Source: Diaporthe sp. PMI_573
Taxonomy: Eukaryota > Ascomycota > Sordariomycetes > Diaporthales > Diaporthaceae
DNA: 64,000 nt
Assembly (NCBI GenBank): GCA_021399435.1
Contig: JAJTUP010000022.1
Span: 930,001 to 994,000, forward strand
Direction: 5' to 3'
Shown here: one piece after another, positions 10,046-23,163 of the stretch
Position numbering within the stretch: position 1 is the stretch's first letter
How the letters are laid out: every line of letters begins with the position of its first letter
Program-made: the position numbers and the translations under genes
The notes under the pieces: model-generated
The model's input: only the letters and a program-made list of their open reading frames with translations
Database searches by the model: none
What the model was told of the DNA's origin: nothing

Positions 10046-13035
10046 CTGTCGCCCCACGTTGATGATGCGATGTCGGTATTATTGCGAATGCGAGAGGTTA
10101 ATATGCCAGGATGCCGAGATACGCTCAAGAGTAGCACGTATTTGGGCAGTGATATGTCGGAAGTTTGGTCCGTTCTATTGCGCAAGCATTTCTCTCGTAT
10201 GGGTGAGAAGTTGCAATCTCAGTGTCGGGAGCCACTGAGCCTGAATGCCTGATCCATGTTGGTGCAGGGAATGCCAATATACCAGTGAGATGCAGAAGGG
10301 GATCGCGGAGCCGGCCAGGCAGAGCGCAGGATTGTGACTCGGCATCTCCCATGGCCGCAGGACGTTACATAAGCAGTCCCTGCCGCCGGCCGGCCCAGCT
10401 GGCCGACAGCTGGGCCGTCGCGGACGTACCTCTTTGTCACTATACCGCAGGTGTACTATCAGAGCACCTCGAACCTACCACAGTAGTAGCAACCGGAACA
10501 TGGACAGCCTTCCACTGGGACATCGTAGCATCGCAGCATTGCCATCTGCAACCCCTCCTGCCCCCGCCCATGACAGCTTCGTGCCCAGGTACATCTCTTA
10601 CCAAGTACCGCACTCCTGGAAACGGGCGGCCGCTCACAGCCAGCAACCCGGCCTCCTCCTCCTCCTCCTCCTCCTGCACCACCTCTTCTCCGTCTCTCGC
10701 TCCCCAGCCAGTCTCCTTTCCCGTCTCCGTCTTGCGTCGCACTTTGCAACCACCACGGGCCCGACTCGCTTTGACACCTTGTCATACGAACCTTATGTGC
10801 CCCTTCAGGTGGTAGTCACACAGCAGTAGCAGCAGGAAACGTTCCAAGACGACGGCCTCCACTCACCCCAGTCTTTTTTGCCCTCATCACCACCGACTAT
10901 TGCTCCTCCCCCCCCACTTTCCTTCTCCCAACAAATACCACAAAATCTCCGTGCATGCGAGGGGAAGAAAGGACACAGACATCCACGCAGATGGCATGTC
11001 ACTCCACCCACCCAGCCCCAGCCCCCTCATCCCATCTCTGACAAGCAAAGTCTCCAAAACAAAACGGTGTCGTGCAACTCTCGGGCCCGGTGGCCAACTT
11101 ACTCGCATCACTACCCAGTTGTCCCCCCTACCCCCCTGTAGTTGTCGTTGCGTGTGAGCCCCATCAGACGAACACAGACGGATTGGCCGGGCCGCTCGAG
11201 CAAAATCGAGAAACACACAAAAGGCAAAACGAAGAGAAGGAAAAGGAAGGGGTCCAACTTTCCTCTTTGCATGGGCCCTTCCTCATGCATGCAGGTCATC
11301 CGGCCATCACCTGGGGTGAAAATTCTCCGCCTGCTACAGTGCCATGTGTGCCATGTGCCCCGGGATCACGGGAAAGTGTATCATCGCACAGATACCACAC
11401 CCGCCACGTAAGACCGCACTGTCTTTCGCCTGTCTGTCCATCTGTCTGTCTGTCTGTCTGTCCATCTGTTCATCTGTCCCGTCTATCCGCCTCGCTGCCC
11501 GTGCTCCTGTTTCTGACAAGATATTTTTGGCCCCATCGTTCTTGCTTTGGACCCCCTTCCTCCCTCCCTCCCTCCCCCCGGGATCTCGTCACACGTAGCA
11601 GCTGCACACATCGCCCCGAGTTTGCACCTCAGGCCCGAGGCTCGATGCTACCGTTCCTTCCAGGGCCGACTCGTGCTTGGATTCTGTGACTGGGTATAGC
11701 CTCACCTAGGCCTGTGCGCGTAATCTGCTCGTACTCCGCTTCAGAAGCGTCACAGTAGAGGAGGGTCAGAGAAGGGGGACATCACAGTAGATGAAGATGG
11801 CACACGATAGACGTAGACAGTGAAAAAGTCGTAGTGGGAGCGGTAATGATGGAGTGAGAGTCAAGTGACGGGTGCTGGAAATGGTATTAATCAATTCATT
11901 TTCTGGTCACATCTGTCTGTACCTCTGCCGAGTACGGCAAGAGAGATACGATTTATCAAACAGTCTCCAGCCTCCGCCAGCCCAGACTTCGTCGTACACG
12001 CACACACTGCCCTAGAGACCAAGGCCTGCCGCCTGCTCACTCGTCGAACCCCTCCCCCTCCCCCTTCCCATCTTCTCTCCCCGTGTCTCTCTACCCCTTC
12101 TGAGACCAGGTGGGAAAAACAAGAAATGCAAGCGCAGCCAGCCCCTAGATGAATAATATGAATGTGAAGACAATTGTTCGGCCCGAGAATGATCAAAACA
12201 TGTATATATGAAAAGTGGGGCGAGAAAGTCAAATTCCCCTCCCAGTAAATACCAAGACCAGAATGAATTGCGAAAAGAGCAAAAAACCGCCGAACCCTCC
12301 TCAGCCCGCCCGCCCCGTTCGCCCTCTCTATCATAGGGTATTTGAACATGCAGAGGAATCACGCCAGCTGGGCCCACACGATGGAGACCGTATCGTCCCA
12401 TACTTGCTCTTCAGGCCCGAGAACAATGCAACTCCATGTGGTTATCTGTTGGTGTGCGCACGCGTGTGCTTGCGTTTGTGTTTCCGTCCGTCTTCCCCTC
12501 TCTCTGGCTCTTTCGGAGGGCCGTGGCTTGGAGAAAGAGGTATCGTTCGATTTTCGAAAACAGAAAATATGGTATCGGTATTGGTCATGGAACGGGAAAG
12601 GGAAAAAATAGTATAAAGAGACGCGAGCATCAAAACAGATAACATGGAAGGTCGCACCACAGGATAACTTGAAAACGCGTCAATCTGGAAATGCTTTCCT
12701 AACGCCTGCCTCCCCTGATTCGCGCCTAGAGCTCTCCAAAGGCATTAAGCCATCCGTAATCAATTTTTGGACAAGGCCACCCACTGTGATTGATTATACA
12801 TAAAAGTTCGGTCGGTAGGGACGGGAAGAAGTCGCATCGTATAGGGGTATATTGCGTTCGTGGTTCGGGTGTGGTGGAAAATAGTGGTCGCCGGCATTGG
12901 GACTGCTGTCATGCTTCCGGTTCGAGTCGACGTTGTCTTGGCATGCATTCCAAACTCCTCATCAGGCGGCCCTCCGACTCCAGTGGTCCAGAATCCTAGC
13001 CGGATCCTTCCCAGTAAACCAGTAGCCTAACGCCA
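10046..13035. other. Intergenic region between the DUF2011 gene and vib-1
   Basis: This 3-kb stretch contains the DUF2011 promoter and the 3' UTR of the vib-1 homologue. The + strand is markedly C+T rich from about 10450 to 11650, including a (CTC)n run near 10655. That is opposite to what a promoter for the - strand DUF2011 gene would show. Translation of the open frames gives only low-complexity or unrecognisable peptides. A (CTGT)n tract lies at 11425-11480. Confidence 0.55.
11425..11480. repeat. (CTGT)n imperfect microsatellite
   Basis: CTGT tetramers interrupted by CCAT and TCAT units, inside the C+T-rich intergenic tract. Confidence 0.75.
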
Positions 13036-15226
13036 TCAAGAAGTGTTCCACGAGTAATGGCTCATCGCCTGGCCAGGATAGACAGGAGGTGGAGGGGCGT
13101 GCGGGTCGCTTTTAACACCTCCCGCGGTCTTGTACTGGTCTGCTGAGTATGGGTACGAGGATCGGTGGTCTCCGTTCGTATAAGTTGGTGCGTTTGACTC
13201 CCCCGCGGTGGTCGTCCAGGATGTCGAGGGCGGGAAATAGTCCCTAGGTGGAGGGATCACGCTTGAGGATTGAGTATTGGCCCCAGCGCTGCTTTCATGA
13301 CCTCCGCCGCCGTGCGACGCGGAATATGATGCGTGTTGAGAAGTCTGAGGGCTGATTTCGGCCGAGTTGGCGCTCATGGCGCTGTATGGAGGCCCATATC
13401 GGTACTCACCAGACGACTCCGTGCTCGATATCGAACCAGCATGGATGGAAGGATGCCGAGGGCTCTTCGTTGGCCGCGGGTTGCTGTCATCCACGTATCT
13501 CGGCACGCTCAGGCTGCTGTTTGCAGCCGAAGAGACAGAAAGAGGTGGAGGGGCGTTCGAGCTCGGAACGTATGAGGCGTACTGTGTCCTGATTGGCGGT
13601 ACTTGATGAGGCGCCGTCGACTGCTGCTGCTGCTGTCCCGGTTGGTCGCTCGAGACCATGGACAACTGCATTGAAGGCATCGAGGTGGGCATATGAGATT
13701 GCATATCTTGCGGCTCAGTCGAGTATGCCGATGTTCCTGATAGAGGCATCTTCTGGTAGGGATCTGACGCTATTGTCGTCGCGGGATAATTTGTCGGCCC
13801 TGAAGAAGGCATCGAGGGATTCCATGTTGTCGGGTAAGAGCTGGACGCAGTCAGCACAAATTTGCCTTTCAGGATACAAGGTTCGCCACTGAGAGGTACA
13901 GTGAGACAAATCTCGAGCAATCTTCAAATATCGCTAGACTTACTTCGACCGCATGCTCGTCATTGGGCTCGCGGGCAACTTGGGCGCGTTGAACGTGAAT
14001 GCCGTGCGCGGCAGCTCCATGTTGAGGGGCCTCGCCTTCACCTCTTGCGGCTTGATCGCCAGAGGGCCAGCAACGATGCCCAGCCCAGTCTCCACAAGAG
14101 CTTGTCCTCGGGACCCAGCGCTGGAACCCAAGAGTGGGATCTCCTTTCTCGCTTGGAAATTGCGCGGGCTGCGTCCTCGCACCACGATTGGAGCGGTCGC
14201 GGCTTCCGTCAGCACAACCTTGGATCCGTTCGCCAGTGTTCCCATGACTCTGAGGTGGACCACAAAATGCTGCTGAAGCTCCTTCCTCCTGCCATTGTTG
14301 GCCGTCGCACTATCGAGGTTTAAATCAGTGACACGTCGCGAAGGGTCATCGCGTGTTCTGTCTACTTACATTCGGAACTGGAGACGCCGCCAGCCGATGG
14401 GATACACTGCGTATTCCCCCTCTGCGTCAGAACCATCATCCTGGAATGGAATCAGCGGTAACGAGGCTGGCTCCTGGTCTGGTGCTTGGGTGACTTCCGG
14501 CGAGTTTGGTGGCGGCGTTTTCCACGGAATGACGATCAGTCGTACTGGGTGTCCATCCACTGATTCGATCGAGGAGATGGTGACTTCTGTGCTGCTCACT
14601 GGCGCTGTCTCTCCCGTCTCCGTTATGACAGAGATTTGTCCCCTCGGGGTGATCAAAGACCCGCTAACCTGGAAAAGGTTTCGCCGATAGCAAGTGAGCT
14701 CCGGTTGCATGACTGACCCGTCGTTGTTGGTCGCTGGCATCTCGGAGAGGAAGAACATGCCGTGCAGTTGAGCAGTCAGCTCCAGTTGTTGCATGCGACC
14801 ATGGTGGTCGAGGATTGTGTGCTTGTCCGGGACTTTCCTGAACGAGAGCAGCTTGTGGTCATGCCCGACGCCGAGCTTTGAGCCATCGTCTCGTAGGTCC
14901 TGAACGATCTCCTGGTACGGGGGCTGCTCTGTCGCCGAGTAGGGCCGCTTGAGATTTGGGAAACTCTGATGGCTGGACAAGGAGGGGTGTTGGTGTCTGT
15001 CGTAAGGGTCGTTGGTGTCATCCTGCGAATAGCGACTGTATGAGGGATACTGCTGGTGATGGTCCACGCTGCCCCAGCCGCCTTGTCTCGGTCGTCCTGA
15101 ATGGGGCGAGGCGGAAGTTGGATTCGAAAGTCCTGCGTCCACGGCGTGACTGGACCGGCTCGTCGGCATCTGCACCGGGCTGGCGTACCAGAGGCTGTTG
15201 TGCGCCGGCTCCTTCAACTCTGCCAT
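13036..15226 (-). CDS. vib-1: NDT80-domain transcription factor, VIB-1/XprG type
   Basis: Spliced model of 675 residues: exons 15226-14370, 14309-13944 and 13840-13036, with introns of 60 and 103 nt. The NDT80/PhoG-like DNA-binding domain spans roughly residues 110-345. Landmarks are HDHKLLSFRKVPDKHTILDH, the ELTCYRRNLFQVSGSL block, WRRLQFRIATANNGRRKELQ across the first splice, and VRGRSPRNFQARKEIPLLGS. The C-terminal third is disordered and Ser/Pro/Gln rich with a QQQQQ run. This combination matches Neurospora VIB-1 and Aspergillus XprG, regulators of heterokaryon-incompatibility responses and of extracellular proteases under starvation. The chosen start is in a strong CACCATGG context. An in-frame ATG at 15253 would add nine residues. 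Nothing upstream is recognisable for about 15 kb. Confidence 0.9.
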
Positions 15227-17000
15227 GGTGACTGCGTATGTTGCGGTGCACATGGGAACATATCTCGCCCAGAAGTTGCTAGATTCTTTCCTTTCTTGAT
15301 CAGAAATCAACGCTGTGGTTACGACGAAGGATCAAAGCACGTCGTTCAAATGGTCGTCGCCCTGGCTGCTGGTTGCCCAGTTAAGTTCGAAGAGATGCCA
15401 ACTCGAGCAACACGGCCAAAACGCCCGTTGTGACCCTTCCAGGCCGTCGGAGTCAGTGACTGATGAGTTCCAGATCCGTGACTGCGCTCAGCCAGCTACT
15501 GAAACAGGAAGAAGTTGAACGGGCTCAACAGACGAAACGAAGATGAAGTTAGAATCGAGTGAACGATGGTTGTAGGGTTGCAGGGCAAGTGGTACTTGTA
15601 TGAAATGATACGGTAGATGCGGTGGGGGACGTTTTATGAGAGCCACTGGCACACTATCCTGGGGTTGGATCAGGGTCGACGGGGCACCTCTCGAAGGGCA
15701 ACGAACGGCCAAGGTCAGGGGATTGAGGGGCTTCACAGTGGATATCCGGGAGGTGATGAGCCTGTGAGGGTGGACCGTTTAGTGCACAGAATGGAGAGCT
15801 GTACCGCAGTACGGTACGTATCTCTATGTACATGCAGCCGGACAGGGAAGGAGATGGAGGCGTCGGCGGCGATCTGGCAGGTAGGCAACAGGGGGGGATG
15901 TTAGTCGAGATACGGCATGTGGAATACAACGTGAGCCCACCCACGAAGTATCTCGCCGGGCCAGGTACATCACAGCAACTGACTCTCGCTTCGCCGTGGA
16001 CAAAGTTGTTCCTCACCGGCCAAATTTCAGCATGCCCAACTCCCAGCTGGACCCTCGCCCAAAAGTGAGATGGCTGGCATGTTGCCAGATTGGCTTGACG
16101 CATAGCTGGACGGATAGGTGCCCAAGATATTTGACCGAGGAAGGGGACAATAGTGGGACTCCTCATGTAGCGGTCCAGGGGCTCCCACTAGGGTACTAGG
16201 GCATCCGAGGATAGAGTTTGTAAAGTCTCATCGGACGAGCCAACGGTTGCCGTCCTCCTCGAGATGCTCTGCCGAAGGATCAAGGAACTCCTGGCTAGTG
16301 TCGACTATCTTGCACAAGGACTATTGTGGGTCGCAAGAGATGCAAGACACAGCATCCCATGGCTTGGACCACACCAAGTTTATTGAGCAGACCGTCTGAA
16401 CAGATTCGCACGACCATTGTAGAATTCTCCGACGCGATGGAATCGATCGATCAAGTACCGTCTTGTTGAAGAAACATGATGGGAGCGCAAGAGGACGCAA
16501 TCTTGGAGACGAGGTGACTCCTCCCGGGTTCCCTCCCAGGTCCCTACTAGTAGTGGTTCCCAGTCCAACATGGCTCAGGCTGCTTTTTACCTCATCAAGC
16601 TCACAGCACACCCGGTCCATGTACTGTTAGGTGGGAGCCATGAGCAAGGGTATCTGATTAGAGCAAAATTCTCCGACAAGCTCTGCGAGGCTGCAGACCC
16701 GTAAAATGTCGAGGGGCCGTTGGGCGAGACGGCCGATAAAAGATCGAAAAGGAATGGTGTGCGGGCATGGGGGCCAGGGCAAAGCAAAAATCGGTTCACG
16801 AAATTGCTAGAGACCGGGGGGGCTGATCAAGAGTGTGGGCGGCTTTTTCGTTAGGAGGAAGGCCAGGGGTGACGGTCAGGGGTGCCCTAGTACTGCATTG
16901 TAGGCAAAACACCTTGATGCCGTTTTCATTGATCTCAAGGATGCTCTGCCTCGCAAAATCAAGTAATGGGTAAAGCAATAGTCAAACCTTGTTCCCTATA
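15227..17000. other. vib-1 upstream region
   Basis: This stretch must hold the vib-1 promoter and probably a long 5' leader. Open frames on both strands are short and give no recognisable protein. No clear TATA box could be assigned because the transcription start is unknown. Confidence 0.5.
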
Positions 17001-20000
17001 TCTTGCACTCGGCTCTTAAGACAGTCATTATAAGGGTGACCTCAACTTTGGGGGTTGTGAAATTGCATTGCCAGCGTCTAAAACAACACCTGTATGAAAG
17101 ACTTCCCAAACAGTTATATTGCATACTTATGCACTTGAGCTCGTCGACAAGCCAACCCAGATGTTAAAGAAACTGAGACCAGACCAAGGAGCCCATCGGA
17201 ATCGCCAAATATCACCTACCCAAATACCACGTTGCCGCTTGGCGCGAAGTGGATGTATGGCAGTCGATAGTGAGAGCCCCGATTAGAGACGAGGAAGCTG
17301 AGGTCAAGCGATCGATAAAGACGGGCAAATTGATGACAGGGAAGTCAGTAGATCGATTGAAAGCAGATGTGATGGCTCCCCAGCTCTATCAGCACCACCT
17401 CGGCTTAGAAAGGCAGTGGTCAAAGAGGTGTGAGCAACCCAGCCAATTGTGGGAGGCGAGCAAGTCATCATGGGGGACTGACCTCCCTAAAGGGGCAACC
17501 CAGAGCCCGCTGTCAGGCCTGCATCCACGGATCTAACCACCACACACCCCGTAGGCGACATGTGCGAGGTACTTCCGAGATGTTTGAGTGATCCTAGCCC
17601 CATTGACAAAACCCGCGAGCCCTCAACGGAAACATCTCTGTAGTGAACGATGTCCTGCTCCTCACATGGTTGATGATTGTCTGGCCGGTGTGACTGCCTG
17701 GACTCCGGGTCAACAAATATCACAGCGCGGGTATTTGACCATTCGCGGTAATTCTCCTGCTTTAACATTTGCCGGCCGAAGTCGCATGCGCGGTGGGTTG
17801 TGATGGGTCCACATCTCGTACAGAGCGGCTATTCTCCACTTGTCGAATGTTGTAAAACCTGGAGCTTGCCGCCTTGGCTGCGATGACCCCCAGAAGTAAT
17901 AGACGCGTAACGTTGATTTGAGAGGTCAATAGACTGTGATGGCCAGGAACAAGGTTCAACTTTACCGTTGCGGCAACACGCCGGAATACACTGCCGGCGC
18001 ATGCCTTCTTGACAGCATCTCTGTAGACGACATGTCGCAGGTGAACGACTGAAGACAGGCCTGGACCCACGGGGCCACTTTCCTGGCCTCTGGGCTGCGC
18101 GAAAACGGCCCTTGGAGGGGCCCTTGGAGGGGGCCACCCTGGCACACTTCCTGCAGATGGTGGCGGCAGGTTCTGCTTTCGACTGCTCTCCATGTGGACA
18201 AACTGCTTTTTGGGCTGTAACACCGCAGAATTGGCGAACGGGTCAAGACGACCTCTGCAGGTGACAAGAATGGAACGTCGTGGCTGCTCTATACTGATAA
18301 TGTGCAAGCTATTTCCCCAAGCACCGCGGCGTGCTACGCAGTGCAATGTACTGGGGACTACTGCACGGCCGTGTTGCGCACCACGCCTGATCAAGACATG
18401 CAAGCACCGGGGAGATGTTGTTGCGGCAGGGTACCATCGAACATGGTAGATCAAAGAAGTAGGCGCCTTGCCCACCGGGGCGGATGCCGCGGGCGGCAGT
18501 CCTGTATCAAGACCAACCATGGAAGTGCCGCTTTCAGTATGGGTGGAATCCGTCATTTGACTTCTCTCGGTGCCCCGCTTCGGCCATGATAGCACCCGCA
18601 GGACCAACAAAGTCGAGCAGAACCTCGAGCCAACCCTGGTCAAACATTCGTCGAAGCGTACTGGTATTGAGATAAATCGTATGTCGCTGCACCTGCCGAT
18701 CAAGTGGCTGACATGGACTTGTATCTGCCGGTGGGCCTGGGTGCGTAGGTAGTGGTTATGCACATGATGCAGGCATCGTCGATCATTAGAATCCTTTTGA
18801 GACGGTATTGGTATCTAACCATGTGCGCTGCATCCATCGCGAGGCACTTGGGGGCCGAATCGCCCAGGACCGCGTCCCCTGCAACCCCAATGTCGTCAGA
18901 TGGCAGCACCAGCACACTGTGAGCCGCCGAGGATGCCTTTCAGCCCCTATTTACTGCAGTCATGGGGGGCATACTACAATTAGAAAGGCGATGCGGATGA
19001 AAATAGCGGAGTGGCAACGTCTTCCAAAGAACCAGGAGTTCCGGTTTGTAGGCCAGGGATGCAGTCGTCATCACGTCTGCATGTTGCAGACAATTTGGCT
19101 CTCTGGTGTGATCCGTGTTGGATTTGCGTTCTGGTGCGTAGGTTGCTGCTTCACAGGTGTCCTGCCGGGAGATCTCACCGGTCGCGATGCAGACTGGAGC
19201 GGAGGTTCAGCCCAGCAGTCCGAAGCCACCTTGGTCGCACCAAAAGTGCAGGGATGCGGCTGGTCGAGCAGCCCTGCCTCACTCTGCTTAGGACAAGTGC
19301 TAACACATTTAGTGATATTTGGCAGCCTCTGGATTTCGCTGCGTGTTCACGACGCATAACGCTTCCGCCCATGTCCTCATCTCCCAATAGATTTGTGTCC
19401 CAGTTTTGGTGCCGGTTGAGACCAAAGACTTCATGATTGACGGTAGTGCGCTCAAACCCCGTTAAATTCGCTGCTCTCGTGACCAGGTGATGGAGGGCGA
19501 CCTTGCTCCAGAGCCTCAAAACGCGCTGAGGGCCAGAGCGCAGTGGATGTTGCAGCCGCGTTCGCAAGGGGTAAGGCCTGGGAAGCAAAGGCCAACTCCT
19601 GAAAGATCCGAACATACCCAACGGCCCACGGGTGCATCGCTAATGTGATTGCAGGTGACCCTTGAAATACTGATGATCTCGACGGGCCTGGATTCCCCTG
19701 AGAGGCGTAGCAGCATTCGACACCATCACGCCGGGGACGTGCGCACGACGTCAGAGCTGGGGAGCTTTCCTAAGCTTCTCCGCAGGCCTCGATTCAGGGT
19801 CCGTCGCACTGGTTTCCCATATTGTTCGCTGCTAGCGATCATGAAACTTTTGATGTGTGACCAAATGATTGTCAAGCCTATATTTATCAAAGCTTTTCTT
19901 TGACAGCCAGGAGATGCTAGCTTAGAAACATTCCAACGGTTCTTAGCGTTTCGTTAGCAGGTTCATGAGGCTCACACGAACTCTATCACGGAACGCGGGC

Positions 20001-21800
20001 CTGGTTTTTCTTGGCGTGCGACCAGACGAACAGAAGGTTTGTGGCGACGGCATACTAGCATGCCACGCTCGCTGGAGTTCCGGTGTGACTGCGATTGGAT
20101 GTGTGATATGGCGTTTTAGAGCGGTCTCCAAACAGGCCCACCAGTCGCTCCTGGTGCGATGCTAAACTTAATCTACCGTACGGTGAGGTCAGCATGGCCA
20201 AGTGGTTGAGACCGCTCCGTAAAGACAGAAGACTCGAGCTGCTTGACTCTGAGGCCATGTTTTGTGCTTGTCTCGTCTCGTGCAGGACGGGTGGCCCAAC
20301 GGCGGCCGGTCAGTCACGCCGAAGACTCGCCTGCGGCGAAGGCTGGTAATAAACCAGGTTTCATATGTGGCGAATGTGCTTTGTTCACAAAGACCTGCGA
20401 TAGGACAGGTGCGCTCTCGTATTGTACGCAGATGGGATGACATCGTCAACGAGGGTGTGGGCAGGCCTCCTGTCTTGCATACGGAGCGTGCTCCCTCCGG
20501 TTTGGCGAGCTCGGCGTGTCTGTCCGAACACTTCGTTCGTGGAATCTGGGGACGTCGTGCCTCCTCAGCTCTGAGGAGCAAAACTTGCGCCTCTATTGGG
20601 ACATTATCCTTGGCGCTGTGGCGTTGCGGAATTGCCAGTTACGTCTCTACTATGAGGAGAGTGTTGGCAGTTTCACTGCATAGTGCGGTTGGCCTTGATA
20701 GCATGGCGTCACCAACAACGTTGAGGAGAAGTGTGATATCTCCTCGTCGGTCGCGCAGCCGCTGTCGCACGCGCAGTAGACAGGTGCCTCTGGGGTGGGG
20801 TGTAAATGCTGGAACAACATGCACACCTTCGAGATCCCTGCTGCACTACTGCCCCACAATATGTCGCCCTGAAGTGATTACATACTCGCAATCTGTGATG
20901 CGGCGCGAGGCGTATACCCGGCTCAAGCACTCGAGTCAAAGGACCAGCGGATGCAGGGTTGCACCAAAATGTCATACTGGGTGATCTTGTGACGCTGCGT
21001 AATGTGACAACAGTGTGGCTCCGAGACGCCGGGGGATCTTGCGGTTGCTCGACCATTCACTCGCAAGTCGTCACGCCTGGTGGCGGGTTTGGACGGAACC
21101 CCATAGTTGTTTCGCGGAGGCCAGGCCAAGCCATGCGCAGGCTCGCAACGGCCCGGGTAGTGACTCGTCATGCAAACCGTCTGTGGTTCCGTCACTCAAG
21201 GCGCCCGTCAGAATCCTGTTGCGGGTTCGTCCGCTCTGTGGAGCAGGTCAAACCGGAGCGACCCTCCCTTTCAGCGATGCAGTGCACCAGCGTGGAGACC
21301 TCCAGTACCCTCGCACTGCGGCACTGTACGAATCTGTGAGCATTGCGTCCGTTGCAGCAGGCCAGATGCACAACATTGTCGGCCATCACAACTCTATTGC
21401 AGGGACGAAGCCAGGGCTAAGGGATAAACCTCGGGGTTCCGAAGAGGACCCCCTGCGGGCCGCCAGGGCGCTGTAGCCCCGAAGGTGCCTGCTGGAAATA
21501 CTACAGTAGCGACCCCGTGCCTCGCTGCTGGCCTGCTTGTTGTGGCTGTGGGTGCCACGGTTCCTGACAGTCGAGTAGTGTTGCAAACCGTGTTTGCCGA
21601 AGCGGATGGCTTGCAACCTGGAAAGGCTCAGCCCGCTTTTTTTTCTCCGGAGAAGCTCATCTTAGCAGCGCTGCGTGCTTATGATTTGCGCCAGTGTGGG
21701 CGTCGCAATTTGGGAACTCTGTCGCAAGAATGGCGACCCCCGCCCCTTTCGATGCAGGGCAGTCGGTGAGAAAGCGAGCCTTGTCTCGATCAAGCAGCAA
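17001..21800. other. Gene desert, unique-looking sequence
   Basis: Several open frames of 150-333 codons occur on both strands (longest 17762-18763, - strand). Their predicted proteins are Arg/Ser/Cys/His-rich with no domain, no plausible introns and no recognised relative, as expected from chance frames. Base composition is balanced, with no obvious transposon termini and no strong C-to-T/AT bias that would suggest RIP-decayed repeats. I see no supportable gene. Confidence 0.45.
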
Positions 21801-22340
21801 CGCCGACCATTAGACCCCGTCCCAATGAAGATCACCGTCCCCCATCAGAACACCCGCGCGTTCCTGATCGAGAAAGGCGCAGCGAGGCCAGTGTCTGGAA
21901 CAGGCGTTGGAAGTGAGGGAGGCACAGAGGCAGGGAGGGAGGCAGCATCCATCAGGCCGGACAGCAGTTGATGGGTTGATTGATCTCCAGCGTCAAGGTG
22001 CCATGCGCCGCTCAGAGGTGGGTGGTGGTCGCAGTCTGCCGTCGATGGATGTTTGCGACTGGTTCCGAGTCGGACAGGGGAATCGTAATGGCAGGGACCG
22101 ATGAAGGGCAGGGCAGGGGAGATCGTGATTGTCGCTCAACGGTGAGGGGCGGGCTCGGCCAGGCTCTGTCCATGGGTCCAAGGCCCATGTCCAGACAGAG
22201 TATCCATAATGGACGTACTGTATCGGTACTGCGGTACCGTGCTGGACTCCATAGTTGTGTGTAGATGCATGCCAGGATCTTAGGTAGTGTCGACGGGAGG
22301 GACATGGGGCCGCGATTCGGTAGGCGGCGTTGGGTTACAA

Positions 22341-22384
22341 GGTGCAGGGTGCAGGGTGCAGGTGCAGGTGTAGGTGCAGGTGAG
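22341..22384. repeat. GTGCAG-type hexamer/heptamer repeat
   Basis: Repeated GGTGCAG/GTGCAG/GTGTAG units in tandem. Further degenerate copies continue to about 22400. Confidence 0.8.
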
Positions 22385-22665
22385 AGGTGCGAGTGCAGGC
22401 GCGAGGGCTACACGGTAGGTGCTGCAGGGTGCGGAAAAGTGTGGCCGGTGCAGAGGGCGGAGGTGGACGAACAAGATGCAGGGATTACCTCGCGAGAGTC
22501 CCGGCCTACGATAATGTTCCTTCCGCTTTGGTCGACCACACCTTTGTTTGGCTGTCCGGATGGATGACGAGTGAGCATGGGAACAGTACGAGGGTACAAG
22601 GGCGACATATCGGCGCGCAGCAGTGTAGGTAGTCTACGGTACTGCGAACTGCAGACGTAGCTGGC

Positions 22666-22677
22666 CACACACACACA

Positions 22678-22736
<59 letters not shown>

Positions 22737-22741
22737 ACACA
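22666..22741. repeat. (CA)n dinucleotide microsatellite
   Basis: About 38 CA units with two single-base interruptions (ATA) near each end. It is the longest simple repeat in the window. Confidence 0.95.
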
Positions 22742-23082
22742 TCTGATATTGCCTGGTGGTGGACCACTCCCTCACCATCGCACGTGTGGGGAGAAACACA
22801 CCCAAGGGGAGGGAGAGGCATCATCGCAGTCGCTGCACAGAGGCCGCGCAGAGGTTGTCGGACTCGGTAAAGCAGAACAAGGTTGGGCCAAGGCTGAAAC
22901 CACCAGAGAGGGCTGCTGGAGGGAGTGCTGGAGTGCTGGAGTCGATGCCCCGAGTCAATCAAAGAGATGAGTGATGGGGACCCAGCTCCAGACTGTGCTC
23001 CGTCCGCAGTAGCACAGAGCTACGGTGCGGCAGCACTGCGATGTGTGCCCCGCGGTGCGTGCGTGCGTGCGTACCGAACGAG

Positions 23083-23163
23083 TCCAGTCCAGTCAGTCAG
23101 TCATTCATTCATTCAGTCATGCAGTCAGTCATGCAGTCAGTCACTCAGTCAGTCACTCAGTCT
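23083..23163. repeat. CAGT/CATT/CACT tetranucleotide array
   Basis: Compound tetranucleotide array with AGTC, ATTC, ATGC and ACTC variants in a regular 4-bp period. Confidence 0.9.

Noticed and set aside
11072..11689. 205-codon open frame on the + strand
   Set aside because: Largely translation of CTGT and CCT simple repeats, with no conserved features.
17762..18763. 333-codon open frame on the - strand
   Set aside because: No domain, signal or family resemblance. Composition is rich in Arg/Ser/Cys/His as in chance frames, and other strands and frames here are also open for long stretches.
20262..20984. 240-codon open frame on the + strand
   Set aside because: Predicted protein looks random, with overlapping open frames on both strands and no splice structure or known motif.
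22666..23163. Possible CRISPR-like or satellite array
   Set aside because: These are adjacent simple microsatellites without spacers or longer repeat units.
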